From contig NZ_QXFI01000013.1 of the NCBI RefSeq assembly GCF_003584135.1, positions 291,218-355,217 of the forward strand: a stretch of DNA of 64,000 bases, in the 5' to 3' direction. The DNA is from Flagellimonas pelagia (GTDB lineage: Bacteria > Bacteroidota > Bacteroidia > Flavobacteriales > Flavobacteriaceae). Made by a program: the position numbers and the translations under genes. How positions within the stretch are numbered: position 1 is the stretch's first letter; every line of letters starts with the position of its first letter. This document shows, one piece after another, positions 10,292 through 18,443 of the stretch. The notes beneath the pieces are model-generated. The model saw only the letters and a list, made by a program, of their open reading frames with translations. It was not told where the DNA came from and searched no databases.

Positions 10292-11064
10292 TACAGTATT
10301 TTCTTTTTAGCGGCCCCTGTGATATCCAAGTCGGCCGTCTCCAATAGGAGCATTAAAGTGAGCCCGTCGTTCTTAGAGATGATATCCGGAATTTGGATGG
10401 ATGATTCCCCTCTTGAATGTTTCAATTCAACATATTTTTCCTGTACCACTATGTTGCTGTTCTTTAAGGTTCGGTTTCTGTTCTCGCCTCTTTTTACCTG
10501 GGTGACCCGTTCGTCAATCACTAAAACCGCCCGAAGCAATTTATGATCAATCTTACCGGTTGCTACATACGAAAATGCTACTGTCCCGTTGGCCACATCA
10601 GTATTGGTAATCTTGATCATATTCTCTGCACTATGGGTTTTATAAGCATCAATTTTGGAATACAGTTCCGCACGGTTGGATCCCACAAAGTGCTCCCTCC
10701 CATTGATCACCATTTGAGGAGTGTAGATACTGTTCGACCTAAACTTTTCCCCGTAGGCCCTTTGCTTCTGGGTATACTCTGGCTTTGCAAAGGGATCCTT
10801 CCAACCTATGTAGTCCCAATAATCCACATGATAAGACAAGGCAAAGACATCATTCGGGAATTCCTGTTTCACCTTCCATAAGAGCGCATCCGCGGGAGGG
10901 CAACTGGAACATCCTTGGCTAGTGAACAATTCCAACACCACGGATGAAGGGCCTACAGCAGTATCTTTAGGCTTATGAATATCTTCAGTAGGGTATGCCT
11001 TCAATAAAGCGAATAAGGACATTATAAGAAGAGTAGATGAGACAATTATGATTTTTTTCACCAT
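10288..11064 (-). CDS. DUF1223 thioredoxin-like secreted protein
   Basis: A protein of about 258 residues with an N-terminal hydrophobic segment (MVKKIIIVSSTLLIMSLFALLKA) and the DUF1223 signature VVLELFTSQGCSSCPPADALL. The CSSC pair sits where thioredoxins keep their redox cysteines. Further family blocks are VDYWDYIGWKDPF, YTPQMVING and a Trp/Pro-rich thioredoxin-like core. The function of the family is not established; a periplasmic thiol-disulfide role is inferred. I chose the ATG at 11064 because it directly precedes the signal peptide; a longer reading would run 16 residues further upstream. It diverges from the DUF4159 gene with only 39 bp between start codons. Confidence 0.85.
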   Translation of the reverse strand: MVKKIIIVSSTLLIMSLFALLKAYPTEDIHKPKDTAVGPSSVVLELFTSQGCSSCPPADALLWKVKQEFPNDVFALSYHVDYWDYIGWKDPFAKPEYTQKQRAYGEKFRSNSIYTPQMVINGREHFVGSNRAELYSKIDAYKTHSAENMIKITNTDVANGTVAFSYVATGKIDHKLLRAVLVIDERVTQVKRGENRNRTLKNSNIVVQEKYVELKHSRGESSIQIPDIISKNDGLTLMLLLETADLDITGAAKKKILY

Positions 11065-11103
11065 GAATACTGTACATTTGACTAGTTGGTTAATCGTAAC
11101 TCC

Positions 11104-11754
11104 ATGAAACACCTTACCCTTTTGGCATTGATTTTAACGCTTTTTGGATCAGGTATGGTCAAGGCGCAGGAAATTGCCGTGCTCAAATATGGAGGTGGTG
11201 GCGATTGGTATTCCAACCCGACCTCCATACCCAATCTTATCCAGTTTTGCAATGCCAACATCGGTACCAAGATCAATCCCCAACCGGAAACAGTCGAGCC
11301 GGGCAGCGTATCCATATTCAAATATCCATTCCTGCATATGACGGGTCATGGCAATGTATATTTTACGGACGAAGAGGCCGAGAACCTTCGGACCTATCTG
11401 CTTTCAGGTGGTTTTTTACATATCGATGACAATTACGGCATGGCCCCGTACCTCAAAAGAGAACTGGAAAAGGTCTTTCCAGACAAACAATTGGAAGAAT
11501 TGGGTGCCGATCATCCAATATTTTCACAAAGATTCAACTTTCCGGAAGGTTTGCCAAAAATCCATGAGCATGATGGAAAAAGACCTCAGGCCCTGGGCAT
11601 TTTTGTCGAAGGAAGATTAGTGCTTCTTTTTACCTTTGAGTGTGACCTTGGGGATGGCTGGGAAGACCCAAGCGTGCACAACGATCCAGAAGACGTGAGG
11701 CAAAAGGCTTTGCAAATGGGAGCGAATATTGTTGAATATGCCTTTAAAAGCTGA
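11104..11754 (+). CDS. DUF4159 domain-containing exported protein
   Basis: About 216 residues with a signal peptide (MKHLTLLALILTLFGSGMVKAQE). The mature part matches DUF4159, a class I glutamine-amidotransferase-like fold: LKYGGGGDWYSNPTS, FLHMTGHGNVYFTDEEAENLRTYLLSGGFLHIDDNYG, and HPIFSQRF. The family often occurs with AAA/MoxR-type or von Willebrand genes in this phylum, but none of those is next to it here. The start at 11104 is preferred over one six codons upstream because it gives a normal signal peptide. The AI-2E permease gene begins 3 bp after its stop, so the two are probably cotranscribed. Confidence 0.85.
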   Translation: MKHLTLLALILTLFGSGMVKAQEIAVLKYGGGGDWYSNPTSIPNLIQFCNANIGTKINPQPETVEPGSVSIFKYPFLHMTGHGNVYFTDEEAENLRTYLLSGGFLHIDDNYGMAPYLKRELEKVFPDKQLEELGADHPIFSQRFNFPEGLPKIHEHDGKRPQALGIFVEGRLVLLFTFECDLGDGWEDPSVHNDPEDVRQKALQMGANIVEYAFKS

Positions 11755-11757
11755 TAC

Positions 11758-12858
11758 ATGGATGCTAAGACCATAGCAAACGGAATACTGCGTGCAGTGG
11801 CCATATTGGCCGGAGTGGTATTGCTTGCCCTTTTTCTTTATAAAATACAGTCCGTATTGGCCTATTTGGCCATAGCCGCGGTGATTGCACTATTGGGAAG
11901 ACCCATTGTCCTTTTTCTAAGGAGACGGTTGAAATTTCCCAACACTTTGGCCGTGGTGACCACCATGGTGTTTATGCTGGCCATTTTCTTGGGGATTTTG
12001 TCACTTTTTATTCCGCTTATTTCCGAACAGAGCAAGAATCTTTCCCTATTGGATATTGATGAGCTTAAATCCAATTTGAATACACTTTATCTGCAGGGGC
12101 TGGAATATTTTGGGGCCTCGACTGGCAGTGTCAACAATCTTATCGAAGATGCCCATATTGAGGAAAGTATGCTCAAAGGACTTGATCTAGGTTTTATTCC
12201 CAATTTCTTGAACTCGCTTGTCAATGCGTTGAGCAGTTTCAGTGTCGGATTGTTTTCGGTTTTGTTTATTTCCTTTTTCTTTTTGAAGGATAGCAACTTG
12301 TTCCAAAATGGCATCTTGACCTTTGTACCCGACAATAAGGAAAGTAACCTTATAAAATCCATCGACAAGATCAATGGTTTACTCTCCCGATATTTTGCCG
12401 GAATCCTGCTCCAACTTTTTATCCTGTTCGTGATCTATATGATTGCCCTGCTCATCGTGGGGGTGGAAAATGCCATTGTCATTGCATTCCTATGTGCGCT
12501 CTTCAACATCATTCCCTATGTGGGTCCCATCATTGGTGGCGTCATCATGATCACCCTTACGATGACGAGTTCATTGGGGGAAGATTTCAGCACCGTAATC
12601 TTGCCAAAAGCGCTTTATGTTTTGATCGGATTGGCCATTGGCCAGCTGGTGGACAACTTCTTTTCACAGCCCTTTATTTTTTCCACAAGCGTTAAATCCC
12701 ACCCATTGGAAATCTTTCTGGTCATCATCATTGCGGGGCTACTTTTCGGGGTCGTGGGAATGGTCGTTGCGGTACCTGGGTACACCGCAATAAAGGTCAT
12801 TTTAAAGGAGTTTTTAGCCGAAAATCCCTTTGTGAAAAAATTGACCAAAAACTTATAG
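11758..12858 (+). CDS. AI-2E family (PerM/TqsA-like) membrane transporter
   Basis: A 366-residue membrane protein with about seven or eight hydrophobic helices in the order typical of the AI-2E/PerM family: two or three near the N-terminus, a soluble stretch at roughly residues 85-155, and a C-terminal bundle containing NIIPYVGPIIGGVI and LVDNFFSQPFIFSTSVKSHPLEIF. Members export small molecules or act as Na+/H+ antiporters; only a few export the quorum signal AI-2, so the substrate is open. It is 3 bp after the DUF4159 gene and 7 bp before the methyltransferase gene. Confidence 0.92.
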   Translation: MDAKTIANGILRAVAILAGVVLLALFLYKIQSVLAYLAIAAVIALLGRPIVLFLRRRLKFPNTLAVVTTMVFMLAIFLGILSLFIPLISEQSKNLSLLDIDELKSNLNTLYLQGLEYFGASTGSVNNLIEDAHIEESMLKGLDLGFIPNFLNSLVNALSSFSVGLFSVLFISFFFLKDSNLFQNGILTFVPDNKESNLIKSIDKINGLLSRYFAGILLQLFILFVIYMIALLIVGVENAIVIAFLCALFNIIPYVGPIIGGVIMITLTMTSSLGEDFSTVILPKALYVLIGLAIGQLVDNFFSQPFIFSTSVKSHPLEIFLVIIIAGLLFGVVGMVVAVPGYTAIKVILKEFLAENPFVKKLTKNL

Positions 12859-12865
12859 TGTCAGT

Positions 12866-14044
12866 TTGAATAAATTAATATTAAATACTGGTATACAGGA
12901 TTTTATATTTGAAAATCAGAATACTGACATTATGTCGGTTTTGCTCAAAAAACCCATGTTTGAAGGGGTTTCCCAAAAGGAACTCGCCGAGCAACTCGAA
13001 TCCCGAAAAAAATGCCAGGACAAACTCCCAACTTGGTTTAAAACCGAAGGTATTTATTACCCCAATAAACTGAACATTGAACAGACCAGTTCCGAACCAA
13101 CGGCCGAATACAAATCTCGACTGGTATCTGGAAAAAAGCTGTTGGACATCACTGGTGGTTTTGGTGTCGATTCCTATTTTTTTTCAAAGAAAATGAAGCA
13201 GGTGACCCATTGCGAAATCAATGCCGAATTAAGTGAAATTGCTTCCCATAATTTTGAAATATTGGGAAGCAAAAACATCAATTGTGTTCCCGTGAACGGT
13301 ATCGAATTTTTAAAAAACACAATCGAGAATTTTGATTGGATCTATGTAGACCCATCCAGACGAAATGATAAAATAGGAAAGGTATTTTTGCTAAAGGATT
13401 GTATCCCCGATCTCACCCAACACCTCGACGACATTTTACAAAAGACATCAAATGTTCTGATAAAAACATCGCCTCTTCTTGATATCAAACAGGGTATTTC
13501 CGAACTCCAATTTGTAAAAGAGGTACATATATTGGCTATCCAAAATGAAGTAAAAGAACTGTTGTTCGTTATCGAAAAAGGGTATGTTGATACTATTGAC
13601 ATCAAAACAATGAACCTCTATCAAGGACAAGAAGACCACTTCAACTTTAACCTCACTGAAGAAGAAAATGCTCCTTTGGAATTGGGGGAACCGCTCACCT
13701 ACCTTTATGAACCCAATGCAGCTATTTTAAAGTCGGGCGCTTTTAAAACCGTTGGAAATACACATCAACTAAGAAAACTGCATCCCCATTCCCATTTGTA
13801 CACCTCGTCAAAACTTGCAGAGTTTCCGGGACGAAGGTTTGCCATCCAAACCGTGCTTCCCTACTCCAAGAATACATTGAAATCATTAGGAGTGACAAAG
13901 GCGAACATTACCACCAGAAACTTTCCCCTTTCTGTGGCCGATTTGAGAAAGAAACATAGGATTGCCGATGGTGGGGACCACTACCTTTTTTTTACCAAAA
14001 ACATGGACGACACGTTATTGGTACTGGTTTGTGAAAAAGTATAG
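12866..14044 (+). CDS. THUMP-like class I SAM-dependent methyltransferase
   Basis: A 392-residue protein. The AdoMet motif I is LLDITGGFGVDSYFFSKK near residue 92, and WIYVDPSRRND near residue 160 takes the place of the (D/N)PP(F/Y) catalytic motif of nucleic-acid N-methyltransferases. The C-terminus (LRKKHRIADGGDHYLFFTKN) matches the THUMP-like domain of this Bacteroidota family. A role in RNA base methylation is inferred from family structure, and the target is unknown. The start is a TTG at 12866, 7 bp after the permease stop. It meets the convergent hydrolase gene with 1 bp between stop codons. Confidence 0.85.
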   Translation: MNKLILNTGIQDFIFENQNTDIMSVLLKKPMFEGVSQKELAEQLESRKKCQDKLPTWFKTEGIYYPNKLNIEQTSSEPTAEYKSRLVSGKKLLDITGGFGVDSYFFSKKMKQVTHCEINAELSEIASHNFEILGSKNINCVPVNGIEFLKNTIENFDWIYVDPSRRNDKIGKVFLLKDCIPDLTQHLDDILQKTSNVLIKTSPLLDIKQGISELQFVKEVHILAIQNEVKELLFVIEKGYVDTIDIKTMNLYQGQEDHFNFNLTEEENAPLELGEPLTYLYEPNAAILKSGAFKTVGNTHQLRKLHPHSHLYTSSKLAEFPGRRFAIQTVLPYSKNTLKSLGVTKANITTRNFPLSVADLRKKHRIADGGDHYLFFTKNMDDTLLVLVCEKV

Positions 14045-14045
14045 T

Positions 14046-14984
14046 TCAGTCCAACTGTTCGACCCATTCAAAAAACAGATTGATCCAGTTCCTAAGAACA
14101 GGGTCATGTAGTGCCAATGAAAATCCATGCCCCCCCTTTGGATAGATATGCATGGCTGCCGAAACCCCTTCCTCACGAAGTGCCCTAAAAAACAAAATGC
14201 TGTTTTCAACGGACACACCATCGTCATCTGCTGCATGCACCAAAAATGTTGTTGGTGTATTCTTGTCCACATGTTTTTCATTGGACAAGTAGTCTATTTG
14301 TTCTTGGGTAGGGTTGTCTCCCACCAAGGATTTTCTAGAACCGCTATGTGTGCTTACCGCTCCCAACGTAATCACCGGATAGACCAGAGCCATAAAATCG
14401 GGGCGGGCGCTTAAATCATCAATATCGTCCTGTCTGTCATATACCTTCTCATTGTAATGCGTGCCCAAGGTAGATGCCAAATGCCCTCCGGCCGAAAAAC
14501 CCATAATCCCAATTTTATTGGGGGAAATATTCCACTCGCCTGCATTTTGCCTCACCATCCTTATGGCGCGTTGCGCATCTTGCAAGGGAACAATATTTTT
14601 ATTGCTGGTGATGGATTTGGACCATGGCAATCGATACTTGACCACAATGCCGGCAATTCCCTTGGCATTGAAGGCCTTCGCAATATCAGTGCCTTCCCAA
14701 TCATAGGCAAGCCCATAGTAGCCTCCCCCAGGAAATATAAGCACGGCTTGGCCTGTTGCAGTCTTTTTGGTAGGTAAGTACACCTCTATGGTAGGCTCTT
14801 GCACGTTCGTAATCCACAAAATGCCATCATCGTTAAACGTCGCATCTTCTTTTTCATCCGTTTCCTTTTGATTGGGAATTTTGTTGGGCCATAAAGGTAA
14901 AATGGCATGTTGGGCAGAAATTTTCATGGTCACCAGCACTATTAAAAATGTATATTTCTTGAAATGTTTCATTCTCTTGTTCAT
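14046..14984 (-). CDS. Exported alpha/beta hydrolase (BD-FAE/acetylxylan-esterase-like)
   Basis: A 312-residue secreted hydrolase. A signal peptide (KYTFLIVLVTMKISAQ) is followed by the WPNKIPNQ lead-in seen in carbohydrate esterase-like members. The oxyanion region is IFPGGGYYGLAYDWEG, the nucleophile elbow is GIMGFSAGGHL, an Asp follows in LVHAADDDGV, and the histidine is in GGHGFSL. All catalytic-triad parts are present. Relatives deacetylate or deferuloylate plant and algal polysaccharides, but the substrate cannot be told here. It lies 3 bp downstream of the dipeptidase gene on the same strand, as the last gene of a four-gene minus-strand run (16955 to 14046). Confidence 0.85.
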   Translation of the reverse strand: MNKRMKHFKKYTFLIVLVTMKISAQHAILPLWPNKIPNQKETDEKEDATFNDDGILWITNVQEPTIEVYLPTKKTATGQAVLIFPGGGYYGLAYDWEGTDIAKAFNAKGIAGIVVKYRLPWSKSITSNKNIVPLQDAQRAIRMVRQNAGEWNISPNKIGIMGFSAGGHLASTLGTHYNEKVYDRQDDIDDLSARPDFMALVYPVITLGAVSTHSGSRKSLVGDNPTQEQIDYLSNEKHVDKNTPTTFLVHAADDDGVSVENSILFFRALREEGVSAAMHIYPKGGHGFSLALHDPVLRNWINLFFEWVEQLD

Positions 14985-14987
14985 TGG

Positions 14988-15698
14988 TTAATCTTCACAA
15001 TCCCATTTAAAATCGGCTACTTTGTCATTGGAGCCTGCGGATAGGTTGTAGTGCCACCATTCTGTCCTGATGGACCAAAATCCATGGGCTTCCATGGTTT
15101 CCTTGAGTAATTTACGATTCTCCAGTATTTCTTCGGGGAGATCTAAATTATCATGATAGGCACGTTTGCCAAAGAAGTCAAAATCGGTTCCCATATCCAG
15201 TTCATTTCCTTCCATATCCACCAAGGTGATATCGACAGCTCCTCCTTTGTTATGGATGGATCCTTTTACGGGATCGGCAACGTATTGTGGATTCGGTACA
15301 ATTTTCCACATTTTGTACTGAACCGAGTTGGGACGGTAACAATCAAAAAACTTGATCTTGACACCGTGTTTCAGAAAATCCGCATTGGCCTCTATCAATG
15401 CCTTTGCAGTCTTTACCCGGGTGTAGCATTCGGCACAATCATACACCTTGGCCTTTAGAAAATTATTTTCAGTGGCATACCGAAGGTCATATGCGAAATC
15501 ATCACTGAAATCGGCCAACCTAACAAAAGTGGTGTCGGCGAGGCCATCAAAGGTCTTGAAGGTTTTTTGTTCTTTAATGGAAATGGTGTCCAATGGCTTT
15601 ACTTCGACCTCTTGCGCATTTGTATCAGTTGTCATTTTGGGCTTTTCACGGCACGAGAATATTGTCAACAAACCCAAAAATAAAAGCGAGTACTTCAT
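14988..15698 (-). CDS. VanX/DdpX-like D-alanyl-D-alanine dipeptidase lipoprotein (peptidase M15D)
   Basis: About 236 residues. The signal peptide has a lipobox (LLTIFSC, Cys16), so the enzyme is probably anchored in the cell envelope. The zinc site is intact: SIHNKGGAVDITLVD gives the S-x-H-x(6)-D motif, and TEWWHYNLS gives the E-x-x-H motif of VanX-type M15 peptidases. These cut D-Ala-D-Ala and related dipeptides. In VanA-type clusters this confers vancomycin resistance, but no vanH/vanA genes are nearby, so a salvage role like E. coli DdpX is more likely. The ATG at 15698 is chosen because it begins the signal peptide; a longer frame would overlap the next gene. Confidence 0.88.
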   Translation of the reverse strand: MKYSLLFLGLLTIFSCREKPKMTTDTNAQEVEVKPLDTISIKEQKTFKTFDGLADTTFVRLADFSDDFAYDLRYATENNFLKAKVYDCAECYTRVKTAKALIEANADFLKHGVKIKFFDCYRPNSVQYKMWKIVPNPQYVADPVKGSIHNKGGAVDITLVDMEGNELDMGTDFDFFGKRAYHDNLDLPEEILENRKLLKETMEAHGFWSIRTEWWHYNLSAGSNDKVADFKWDCED

Positions 15699-15703
15699 GA
15701 AAA

Positions 15704-16432
15704 TCAATTTATACGTTTTTGCTTCGCCATCCAGGTGTAAAGGGAATCGGTGGTATAGGCCCTGTCCCATGCATTGTGGCCAACACCTTTATATCTGGTA
15801 TAACGAACATCGTATCCCATTTCCTTCAGTTTTTCCACCATTTTGTCCGATTCCTCCACATCAATGACCTCGTCCTGTTCCCCATGAAAAACCCAAATGG
15901 GCATTTTTTTGTCGATCCAATGGGCATACGGCAAAGGAGCCATACCACAGACCACGGCGAGGGCAGCAAAGGTATCGGGGTATTGTGTGGCCAGTTCCCA
16001 AGCAGCACTTCCTCCCCTGCTCAGACCCGTTAAATAAATGCGCTTTTTATCGACGCGATTGTGATCCACTACGGAATCCAACAATTGCATCACAGCTTGA
16101 GTGTTCCACCATTTTTTCTCGTGGGGGTTCTGCGGGGCCAAAATCAAAAAAGGAAATTGTTTGCCTTCGACCAATAGTTTTGGCGGTCCCGTTTCCTTGA
16201 TTTCTTCCACTGCCCTGCCGGATTCCCCACCTCCATGCAAGAAGAGCAATAGCCCAAAGCTTTCGCTTTCGGAAGAAAAATAATCCTCAGGATAGTACAG
16301 GTAATATTTCAAGTCTTCCTTGGTTACGGTCTCCAACTCATCCTGGATCAAATGCGATTGTGCTGCACAGGCCTGGAGCAAAAAAACACTCATCAACAGC
16401 AACAAGCTTGGTATGGTCTTTGGCATCTGCAT
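15704..16432 (-). CDS. Prolyl-oligopeptidase/PHB-depolymerase-like esterase lipoprotein
   Basis: About 242 residues with a lipoprotein signal (LLLLMSVFLLQACAAQ). The alpha/beta hydrolase core has an oxyanion loop LLLFLHGGGESG, the nucleophile motif YLTGLSRGGSAAW, an aspartate in VFHGEQDEVIDVEES and a histidine in GVGHNAWDRAY, which makes a full triad. This arrangement is common in Bacteroidota dienelactone-hydrolase or phospholipase/carboxylesterase-like exported proteins. The start at 16432 (or Met at 16426) directly follows the stop of the upstream nucleotidase gene, and the stop is 5 bp before the dipeptidase start. This tight spacing supports cotranscription. The substrate is unknown. Confidence 0.82.
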   Translation of the reverse strand: MQMPKTIPSLLLLMSVFLLQACAAQSHLIQDELETVTKEDLKYYLYYPEDYFSSESESFGLLLFLHGGGESGRAVEEIKETGPPKLLVEGKQFPFLILAPQNPHEKKWWNTQAVMQLLDSVVDHNRVDKKRIYLTGLSRGGSAAWELATQYPDTFAALAVVCGMAPLPYAHWIDKKMPIWVFHGEQDEVIDVEESDKMVEKLKEMGYDVRYTRYKGVGHNAWDRAYTTDSLYTWMAKQKRIN

Positions 16433-16433
16433 C

Positions 16434-16955
16434 TTATAATAATTTATCGGCAATATCTTTCCAAGTATCGGCCCTTTCAAAATCGGTAGTATTGGTGTTG
16501 TGCGGAGAAGTGAACATAATGGTCCGTCCATCAAAATTTTTGAGATTTTTACTCCTGTCATCGATGAGGAGGTCTCCCTTCAAAATAAACTTATCACCGC
16601 ATAAGATACGTTTTTGCCATGGGATAAAGGGAAAAAATTCATCCAGCCAATCGGATTTCTCACGAAGTGACTGAGGAAATTCCATGGCGGCAGAAGCAAT
16701 AAAAACCTCGTGTTTTTGGCTCAACTCCCTCAGTACTTCCTGACTATCAGGGATTACCTTCAAATCCTTGAAAAATCCCACCCTATGCGTATGCAGCTTG
16801 ATGGATTGTTGATGCTCAACGGGAACGCATTGCCAAGCTTCTTTACCAAAACAATCCTTTAGTTGCAGGTTAGCATTGAACTCTTGGTTGTAAATATCGA
16901 TATGGGCCATATAGGCATCGGCAATCACCTCATCCATATCCACAAAAATGGTCAT
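16434..16955 (-). CDS. 5'(3')-deoxyribonucleotidase (NT5C family, HAD fold)
   Basis: A 173-residue HAD-superfamily phosphatase. Motif I is IFVDMDEVIAD with the nucleophile and acid aspartates two apart, the threonine/serine motif II is in VFIASAAMEFP, and motif IV is LLIDDRSKNL. The pattern DMDEV with the later FPQSLREKSDWLDEFFPF matches the NT5C deoxyribonucleotidases, which dephosphorylate dUMP and dTMP in the cytosol. It is the first gene of the minus-strand run ending at 14046; its link to the envelope hydrolases that follow is not obvious. Confidence 0.9.
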   Translation of the reverse strand: MTIFVDMDEVIADAYMAHIDIYNQEFNANLQLKDCFGKEAWQCVPVEHQQSIKLHTHRVGFFKDLKVIPDSQEVLRELSQKHEVFIASAAMEFPQSLREKSDWLDEFFPFIPWQKRILCGDKFILKGDLLIDDRSKNLKNFDGRTIMFTSPHNTNTTDFERADTWKDIADKLL

Positions 16956-17101
16956 ACGGTTTGTTTTTTGTGAAGTACGCTAAAACTTGGGGGAATTTCA
17001 AAAAATGCGGCATGATAATTTTAAATGCCAATAGGTCGGATTTTATTATTCTGGGAAAAGGAGCCTGCTTGAAAAACGCCAAAAGATGATTCTGCGTTTT
17101 T

Positions 17102-17440
17102 TCAACCAAAAAATATTATTGCTATAACTGTGATTAGTGCCATTATCAAAATGACAATAAATGAAAACTTCATCGATTTCTTCGTGTCATGAATATCATG
17201 CAACAGTATGGTTTCAGTACTTGCTATGATTCCATTTGATTTAACAATTTTGTCAATTAACGGTCTATCCTCATCAAGCAAAAAGTACCTGACATCTATA
17301 TTTGGTCCGGTCTGGTCGTTTATATCCGAATAAAATGGAACCTCATTAGTATGCAATAAGGATTCAAACTTAACCTTATCCTTTACTTGTACATATAACT
17401 TGAAGTGGTCCTTATATTTTACACCAAAATTTTCATCCAT
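17102..17440 (-). CDS. Hypothetical protein with C-terminal membrane anchor
   Basis: I do not recognise this gene. From the ATG at 17440 it codes about 112 residues: a soluble, charged part (MDENFGVKYKDHFKLYVQVKDK) and a single C-terminal hydrophobic helix (FSFIVILIMALITVIAIIFFG) that would anchor it in the membrane. The frame stays open upstream to 17719 but would then overlap the aminotransferase on the other strand, so the short version is preferred. The soluble part has a sequence (IIASTETILLHD) like proteins of the DUF3137 type, but this is only an impression. Confidence 0.5.
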   Translation of the reverse strand: MDENFGVKYKDHFKLYVQVKDKVKFESLLHTNEVPFYSDINDQTGPNIDVRYFLLDEDRPLIDKIVKSNGIIASTETILLHDIHDTKKSMKFSFIVILIMALITVIAIIFFG

Positions 17441-17554
17441 TTTTACCACATTCCCAAAACTTAAATCTACCACCCATTTAACGGCTTTACAGTGTTTTAA
17501 TTTAATGAAATAACCGTTACCTTCACAGCTTATGACCAAAACCAACCCACGAAC

Positions 17555-18433
17555 ATGCTGCCCAAAGGTAATTTTCCTGCAAAGGTTTTTTTGAACGGTG
17601 AAATTGTAACCAGTGAAAACGCCACCATTTCGGTATTTGACCGTGGATTCCTCTTCGGGGATGGTATTTATGAGGTAATGGTACAACTGGAAAACGGCAT
17701 TTTTTACAAAAAGGCCCATTTGGACCGACTACAGGAAAATCTCGTAAAAATTGGCATCGAGTATCAGGTATCCGACCTGGAAAAAGAAATTGAACCCTTA
17801 TTGATTGCTTCGGAACTTGTCGACCAGCCCTGTCTTATCTACATGCAGGTTACCCGCGGTGTGGCCCCTCGAAAGCATTCCTACCCAAAGGGTATTCCCG
17901 CCACTGCGATGATGTACGCCCTACCCTTTCAATTGCCCTACATCAACCAAAAGAACATGCATGCCATTTTGCAAACCGATTTTAGATGGCACCGCTGCGA
18001 TATCAAATCCATTTCCCTGTTGGGCAACATCATGACCAATGAGGCCGCCATGCTGGCCGGAACGGATGAGGCGGCTTTAGTTCGTGATGGCATCATTACC
18101 GAGGGATCACACACCAACATCTTTTTTGTGAAGGATGGTTCGGTGATCACCCACCCTGCCAACGAGCATATTTTGGATGGCATTACCCGAAAAATACTTG
18201 TGAAGCTTTGCCAAGAATTGAACATCCCACTGGTGGAAAGAGGAATTTCCGTGGAAGAAATACCAACCATGGAAGAGGCCTTCTTTACAGGAACCTCAAC
18301 GCAGATAGCATCCATAGCTCAATTGGGCGACCATACCTTTCATGCACCGGACAATTTTGGTCCAATAACCCGAAAACTGCAAGAAGCCCTTGCTGCCCTT
18401 AAAGAAATTGACACATCTGAAGTGACCGTATAA
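17555..18433 (+). CDS. dat: PLP-dependent aminotransferase class IV, D-amino-acid aminotransferase type
   Basis: A 292-residue fold-type IV aminotransferase. Visible are VFDRGFLFGDGIYEVM with the arginine and tyrosine of the active site, the PLP lysine in CDIKSISLLGNIM, the conserved EGSHTNIFFVKDG, and the C-terminal EEAFFTGTSTQI loop. The GVAPRKHSYP segment and the lack of the branched-chain arginine pattern favour D-amino-acid aminotransferase over IlvE. Such enzymes interconvert D-alanine and D-glutamate with their keto acids. It begins a plus-strand run with the D-aminoacylase gene 10 bp downstream, which supports the D-amino-acid reading. Confidence 0.88.
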   Translation: MLPKGNFPAKVFLNGEIVTSENATISVFDRGFLFGDGIYEVMVQLENGIFYKKAHLDRLQENLVKIGIEYQVSDLEKEIEPLLIASELVDQPCLIYMQVTRGVAPRKHSYPKGIPATAMMYALPFQLPYINQKNMHAILQTDFRWHRCDIKSISLLGNIMTNEAAMLAGTDEAALVRDGIITEGSHTNIFFVKDGSVITHPANEHILDGITRKILVKLCQELNIPLVERGISVEEIPTMEEAFFTGTSTQIASIAQLGDHTFHAPDNFGPITRKLQEALAALKEIDTSEVTV

Positions 18434-18443
18434 AAATGTAATT

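Noticed and set aside
14988..15698. Vancomycin resistance determinant
   Set aside because: The VanX-like peptidase has no vanH or vanA ligase partner nearby and has a lipoprotein signal, so salvage of D-Ala-D-Ala is a better reading.
17441..17719. N-terminal extension of the hypothetical membrane-anchored protein
   Set aside because: It would overlap the start of the D-amino-acid aminotransferase by over 160 bp on the other strand; the ATG at 17440 avoids this.
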